From contig NZ_JAANIH010000046.1 of the NCBI RefSeq assembly GCF_014529705.1, positions 1 through 64,000 on the forward strand: a stretch of DNA of 64,000 nt. Reading direction: 5' to 3'. Under the pieces are notes generated by a model, which saw only the letters and a program-made list of their open reading frames with translations, was not told the DNA's origin and did no database searches. The first letter of the stretch is position 1, and the number at the start of each line of letters is the position of its first letter. Shown piece after piece: positions 60,553-64,000 of this stretch. Source of the DNA: Bradyrhizobium campsiandrae. GTDB taxonomy: Bacteria; Pseudomonadota; Alphaproteobacteria; Rhizobiales; Xanthobacteraceae. The position numbers were made by a program, and so were the translations under genes.

Positions 60553-61179
60553 ATGAGCCACGATCATTCCCACCACGATCACGACCATTCCGAACTGTCG
60601 GAGACCGAGCTGCGCGTGCGCGCGCTCGAGACTGTCCTGACCGAAAAAGGCTATGTCGAGCCCGCGGCGCTCGACGCCATCATCCAGGCCTATGAGACCA
60701 AGATCGGTCCGCATAACGGCGCGCGTGTCGTCGCCAAGGCCTGGACCGATCCCGCCTTCAAGAAGGCGCTGCTGGAGGACGGCAGCAAGGCGATCGGCAC
60801 GCTCGGCCATGTCAGCCGCGTTGGCGACCATCTCGTCGTGGTCGAGAACACGCCGCAGCGTCACAACATGGTCGTGTGCACGCTGTGCTCCTGCTATCCC
60901 TGGGAAATGCTGGGGCTGCCGCCGGTCTGGTACAAGGCCTCGCCCTACCGCTCGCGCGCAGTCAAGGACCCGCGCGGCGTGCTCGCCGATTTCGGCGTGA
61001 GCGTGCCTGACGCCATCGAGATCCGGGTGTGGGATTCCACCGCCGAGACGCGCTTCCTGGTGCTGCCGATGCGCCCTGCAGGAACGGAAGGTTGGAGCGA
61101 GGCGCAGCTCGCCGAGCTCGTGACGCGCGATTCCATGATCGGCACGGGATTCCCGCGGACGCCGGGAGCGCCGTCATGA
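60553..61179 (+). CDS. nthA: Nitrile hydratase alpha subunit, cobalt type
   Basis: A 208-residue alpha subunit. The metal claw VCTLCSCYPW (Cys109, Cys112, Cys114) is the cobalt-type form (Thr where iron enzymes have Ser), whose cysteines are oxidised in active enzymes. With beta it hydrates nitriles to amides. The first 12 residues are His/Asp-rich (MSHDHSHHDHDH), a natural metal-binding tag that may help cobalt acquisition. The ATG at 60553 starts that tag; the open frame upstream is non-coding. The beta subunit ATG overlaps its stop. Confidence 0.95.
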   Translation: MSHDHSHHDHDHSELSETELRVRALETVLTEKGYVEPAALDAIIQAYETKIGPHNGARVVAKAWTDPAFKKALLEDGSKAIGTLGHVSRVGDHLVVVENTPQRHNMVVCTLCSCYPWEMLGLPPVWYKASPYRSRAVKDPRGVLADFGVSVPDAIEIRVWDSTAETRFLVLPMRPAGTEGWSEAQLAELVTRDSMIGTGFPRTPGAPS

Positions 61180-61835
61180 ATGGCGTGCACGACATGGGCG
61201 GCATGGACGGGTTCGGCAAGGTCGAGCCCGAGGCCGACGAGCCTGTCTTCCACGCGGATTGGGAGTCGCGCGTGCTGGCGATGGTGCGCGCGATGGGCGC
61301 GGCCGGCGCCTTCAACATCGACACCTCGCGCTTCTATCGCGAAACGATCCCGCCGCACGTGTATCTGTCGAGCTCGTATTACAAGAAATGGTTCCTTGGC
61401 CTCGAGGAGATGCTGATCGACAAGGGCTACCTCACGAGAGAGGAGGTCGCTGCCGGCCATGCGAAGCAGCCCGGCAAGGCCCTCAAGCACGGCAAGTTCG
61501 ATCTCGGCCAGGTCGAGCGCATCATGGTGCGCGGCCAATTCGCCCGCCCCGCCCCCGCTCCCGCCAAATTCAACATTGGCGATCGCGTCCGTGCGAAAAA
61601 CATCCATCCCACAACGCACACAAGGCTGCCGCGCTATGTCCGCGGCCATGTCGGCGTGATCGAGCTGAACCACGGCTGCCATGTATTTCCCGACACGGCG
61701 GCGATGGAGCGCGGCGAGAATCCGCAATGGCTCTACACGGTCGTGTTCGAGGGCCGCGATCTCTGGGGCGCGGATGGCGATCCGACCTTGAAGGTCTCGA
61801 TCGACGCGTTCGAGCCCTATCTGGACCCGGCGTGA
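61176..61835 (+). CDS. nthB: Nitrile hydratase beta subunit
   Basis: A 219-residue beta subunit: opening NGVHDMGGMDGFGKVEPEAD, middle FYRETIPPHVYLSSSYYKKW, C-terminal FNIGDRVRAKNIHPTTHTRL and PRYVRGHVGVIELNHGCHVF. Its arginines contact the oxidised claw of the alpha subunit. ATG 61176 overlaps the alpha stop (ATGA). The accessory gene starts on its stop (TGATG). Confidence 0.95.
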   Translation: MNGVHDMGGMDGFGKVEPEADEPVFHADWESRVLAMVRAMGAAGAFNIDTSRFYRETIPPHVYLSSSYYKKWFLGLEEMLIDKGYLTREEVAAGHAKQPGKALKHGKFDLGQVERIMVRGQFARPAPAPAKFNIGDRVRAKNIHPTTHTRLPRYVRGHVGVIELNHGCHVFPDTAAMERGENPQWLYTVVFEGRDLWGADGDPTLKVSIDAFEPYLDPA

Positions 61836-62209
61836 TGAGCAGCAGCGCCGCGGCCGCGACGGCGGCGATTCCGAGCATTCCGCGCGACGACGACGGCCCG
61901 GTGTTCCGCGCACCCTGGGAAGCGCAGGCCTTTGCGATGGCGCTGACGTTGCATGACCGCGGCGTGTTCACTTGGCCGGAATGGGCCGCGGCGCTCGCCG
62001 ACGAGATCAAGCGCGCACAGGCCGCGGGCGACCCCGATACGGGCGAGACCTATTATCTGCACTGGCTCGCCACGCTGGAGGGCCTCGTCGCCCGCAAGGG
62101 CGTCGCCTCGATGGACACGCTGCATCGCTATCGCGATGCCTGGGATCATGCCGCGGACCGCACGCCGCACGGCAAGCCGATCGAACTGCGGGACGAGGAT
62201 TTCGGATAG
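61835..62209 (+). CDS. Nitrile hydratase accessory protein (cobalt activator, P14K-like)
   Basis: A 124-residue protein resembling the beta-subunit N-terminal half: FRAPWEAQAFAMALTLHDRG, FTWPEWAAALADEIKRAQAA and YYLHWLATLEGLVARKGVAS. These small activators are thought to load cobalt by subunit swapping. ATG 61835 overlaps the beta stop by one base; GTG 61832 is an alternative. It completes an A-B-accessory operon. No amidase gene is in the window. Directly after its stop lies a palindromic repeat. Confidence 0.9.
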   Translation: MSSSAAAATAAIPSIPRDDDGPVFRAPWEAQAFAMALTLHDRGVFTWPEWAAALADEIKRAQAAGDPDTGETYYLHWLATLEGLVARKGVASMDTLHRYRDAWDHAADRTPHGKPIELRDEDFG

Positions 62210-62245
62210 CTCTTCACCATCATCGTACTCCAGCCATCACTCTGC

Positions 62246-62369
62246 CGTCATCCTGAGGTGCGAGCCTTGCGATGCCCAGCATCGCAAGGTGAAGCCTCGA
62301 AGGATGGGCTCCGGGCGCGCTTGCGGCCCATCCTTCGAGGCGCGCAAGAGCGCGCGCCTCAGGATGACG
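62246..62369. repeat. Long palindromic repeat (CGTCATCCTGAGG type)
   Basis: CGTCATCCTGAGG at the left end is matched by CCTCAGGATGACG at the right. Inside, a second arm pair (CCTCGAAGGATGGGC with GCCCATCCTTCGAGG) and a third near-palindrome (CTTGCGATG with CATCGCAAG) fold back. It is 124 bases between the nitrile hydratase operon and the convergent queC. The right arm supplies the last codons and stop of queC. Confidence 0.8.
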
Positions 62370-63099
62370 ACGGTGCACTTGGCGCTACTTTCCCCGCCAC
62401 AAACTCCCGCCAGCCTTTCGCCCGCAGGCCGCACGCCGGACACTCGCCGCAGCCATAGCCCCACTCATGCCGTGCGCCGCGTTCGCCGAGATAGCAGGTG
62501 TGCGATTGCTCGCGGATCAGATCGACCAGTGCATCGCCGCCGAGGTCGTGCGCTAGCTTCCACGTCGCGGCCTTGTCGATCCACATCAGCGGCGTGTGCA
62601 GCTCGAAGGCTCTCGCCATGCCGAGTGAGAGTGCTGATTGCATGGCGCGGATGGTCTCGTCGCGGCAATCGGGATAGCCGGAATAGTCGGTCTCGCACAT
62701 GCCGCCGACGATGTGGGTAATGCCACGCCGATAGGCCAGCGCGGCGGCGAAGGTCAGGAACACGAGGTTGCGGCCCGGCACGAAAGTGTTGGGCAGGCCG
62801 TCGGCGCCCATCGCGATGGCGACGTCGCGCGTCAGCGCCGTCTCGGACACTGCGGCCAGCGTCGGGATCGACAGCGTGTGGCTCTCGCCGAGCTTTGCGG
62901 CCCAATCCGCGCGAAGGCCCTTGATGCCGTCGAACAGCCACTCGCGGCAGTCGAGCTCGACGGCATGGCGTTGCCCGTATTCGAACCCCAGCGTCTCGAC
63001 GCGGGCGAAGCGGCTCAGCGCCCAGGCGAGGCAGGTGGTGGAATCCTGTCCGCCGGAGAACAGCACCAGCGCGGTCTGTGATGAAAATGCGTCACTCAT
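62359..63099 (-). CDS. queC: 7-cyano-7-deazaguanine synthase
   Basis: A 246-residue enzyme of queuosine/preQ0 synthesis. The ATP-PPi loop is LVLFSGGQDSTTCLAWAL. Zinc cysteines are clustered near the C-terminus (GYGCGECPACGLRAKGW). It converts 7-carboxy-7-deazaguanine to preQ0. The start ATG at 63099 is preferred over 63135. The last residues (PSSS) and stop are encoded by the right arm of the palindromic repeat, so the C-terminus has probably been altered by its insertion. It is divergent from mazG. Confidence 0.95.
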   Translation of the reverse strand: MSDAFSSQTALVLFSGGQDSTTCLAWALSRFARVETLGFEYGQRHAVELDCREWLFDGIKGLRADWAAKLGESHTLSIPTLAAVSETALTRDVAIAMGADGLPNTFVPGRNLVFLTFAAALAYRRGITHIVGGMCETDYSGYPDCRDETIRAMQSALSLGMARAFELHTPLMWIDKAATWKLAHDLGGDALVDLIREQSHTCYLGERGARHEWGYGCGECPACGLRAKGWREFVAGKVAPSAPSSS

Positions 63100-63225
63100 G
63101 GACCGCGCTTTAGCACTGCGGGACCTATCAGCCAATCAGTGGAAATCACCCTGTTCCGCCCCGCCCTGCTGGGAACGGCGGCCCGCTTTTGGCATAAGGT
63201 TTCGGACCCAGGAGACTGCCCCCCA

Positions 63226-64000
63226 ATGACCCCTTCCCGCGACATTTCCCGCCTGATCGAGATCATGGCGGCGCTGCGCACGCCCGTGACCGGCTGCCCC
63301 TGGGACCTCGAGCAGAACTTTGCGACGATCGCGCCCTATACGATCGAGGAAGCCTATGAGGTGGTCGACGCCATCGATCGCGGCGATCTCGACGATCTCC
63401 GCGAGGAACTGGGCGACCTGCTGTTGCAGGTGGTGTTCCACGCCCAGATGGCCGAAGAGCAGAATGCGTTCTCCTTTGGGGATGTCGTCGAAGCCATCAC
63501 GCGGAAAATGATCCGGCGCCATCCCCATGTCTTCGCCGACAAGGACGGCAATCTCGCCGCACATCATGTCAAGGAAGTCTGGGATCGCATCAAGGCCGAG
63601 GAAAAAGCCGAGCGCGCCGCGCGCCGGCCGCCGGAGGCGGCACCGCCGCACAAGTCGCTGCTATCGGGCATCAAGGCCGGCCAGCCAGCGCTGACGCGCG
63701 CCATGGAGCTGCAACGCAAGGCGTCCACCGTTGGCTTCGACTGGAACGATCCGCGCGCTGTGCTGCAAAAGATCCGCGAGGAAGCCGACGAGATCGAAGC
63801 TGCGCTGGATCGCAACGACAAGCAGGAGATCGCGGAGGAGACCGGCGATCTCATGTTTGCCCTCGTCAACCTCGCCCGCCACGTCGATGCCGACCCGGAA
63901 GCCGCATTGCGGGCCACCAACGCGAAGTTCGAGCGGCGGTTTGCCTATATCGAGCAGACGCTGGCAGCGCAGGGGCGCACGTTGGAGCAGGCGTCCCTCG
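63226..64000 (+). CDS. mazG: Nucleoside triphosphate pyrophosphohydrolase, partial at window end
   Basis: At least 258 codons from ATG 63226 (GGAGA upstream) and no stop before the window edge. The first MazG domain has TGCPWDLEQNFATIAPYTIE, followed by the EExxE-type EEAYEVVDAIDRGDLDDLRE and EELGDLLLQVVFHAQM. The second domain has KIREEADEIEAALDRNDKQE and EETGDLMFALVNLARHV. The enzyme hydrolyses NTPs to NMP and PPi, helping control (p)ppGpp and damaged nucleotides. The remaining C-terminus lies beyond the window. Confidence 0.93.
   Translation, partial: MTPSRDISRLIEIMAALRTPVTGCPWDLEQNFATIAPYTIEEAYEVVDAIDRGDLDDLREELGDLLLQVVFHAQMAEEQNAFSFGDVVEAITRKMIRRHPHVFADKDGNLAAHHVKEVWDRIKAEEKAERAARRPPEAAPPHKSLLSGIKAGQPALTRAMELQRKASTVGFDWNDPRAVLQKIREEADEIEAALDRNDKQEIAEETGDLMFALVNLARHVDADPEAALRATNAKFERRFAYIEQTLAAQGRTLEQASL

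Overview
The window looks like chromosome from a Bradyrhizobium-type alphaproteobacterium. This rests on the high GC content, the protein family content (ATP synthase zeta inhibitor, fused TRAP permease, cobalt nitrile hydratase, tmk-holB-metG-tatD order), many GTG/TTG starts, and two kinds of short dispersed palindromic repeats that I associate with Bradyrhizobium. No database search was possible, so the genus is an inference.

Layout. 0.3-6.5 kb: a sugar-phosphate isomerase-like gene followed by a complete oligopeptide-type ABC transporter, with genes overlapping by a few bases. 6.7-8.5 kb: ilvD, then a small secreted Cys/Tyr-rich protein and tRNA-Ser(UGA). 9.5-11.8 kb: a small accessory island directly 3' of the tRNA. 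It holds IS-like debris, a complete DarT-DarG toxin-antitoxin (DNA ADP-ribosylation) pair, and a truncated N-terminus resembling a Panacea/SocA-type protein that stops at the neighbouring cytochrome gene. 11.8-18.5 kb: a diheme cytochrome c with a tiny membrane protein, a two-winged-helix regulator, a TetR-glycosyltransferase operon with a paired operator over the tetR start, a Tat-exported metallo-beta-lactamase-fold protein and a SCO1/SenC copper chaperone. 18.8-22.5 kb: small proteins, the F1 ATPase inhibitor zeta, a UPF0114 membrane protein, several very small membrane ORFs and rlpA.

22.5-29.9 kb is the most unusual block. A 1542-residue autotransporter carries ten tandem IPT/TIG domains (255-bp period). 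It is divergent from three tandem phage-tail-collar-domain proteins and a GNAT acetyltransferase, with no other phage genes nearby. 29.8-40.2 kb: an epoxide-hydrolase-like protein, then a D-Ala-D-Ala carboxypeptidase, tmk, holB, metG, tatD and a PhnP-like hydrolase. A hybrid histidine kinase interrupts this conserved run. MetG carries a roughly 140-residue lysine/alanine-rich histone-H1-like N-terminal extension.

40.4-45 kb: a TRAP transporter (DctP plus fused DctQM) in one operon with an acyl-CoA ligase, apparently for uptake and activation of a carboxylic acid. 45.5-51.7 kb: a tannase/feruloyl-esterase-like protein, a divergent FtsH paralogue, two small membrane proteins, a secreted protein and a PilZ-HTH fusion. 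51.7-56 kb: a copper amine oxidase and a NylB-like serine hydrolase in one operon, with a divergent FeaR-like AraC regulator. 56-58.7 kb: metNIQ methionine import. 58.9-62.2 kb: a DASS anion symporter divergent from the cobalt nitrile hydratase genes nthA-nthB-accessory. 62.2-64 kb: a palindromic repeat, queC, and mazG, which runs off the window end.

Most of the window is ordinary metabolic chromosome. The accessory signals are the DarTG island, the autotransporter/tail-collar cluster, the MetRS extension and the repeats that sit on stop codons.
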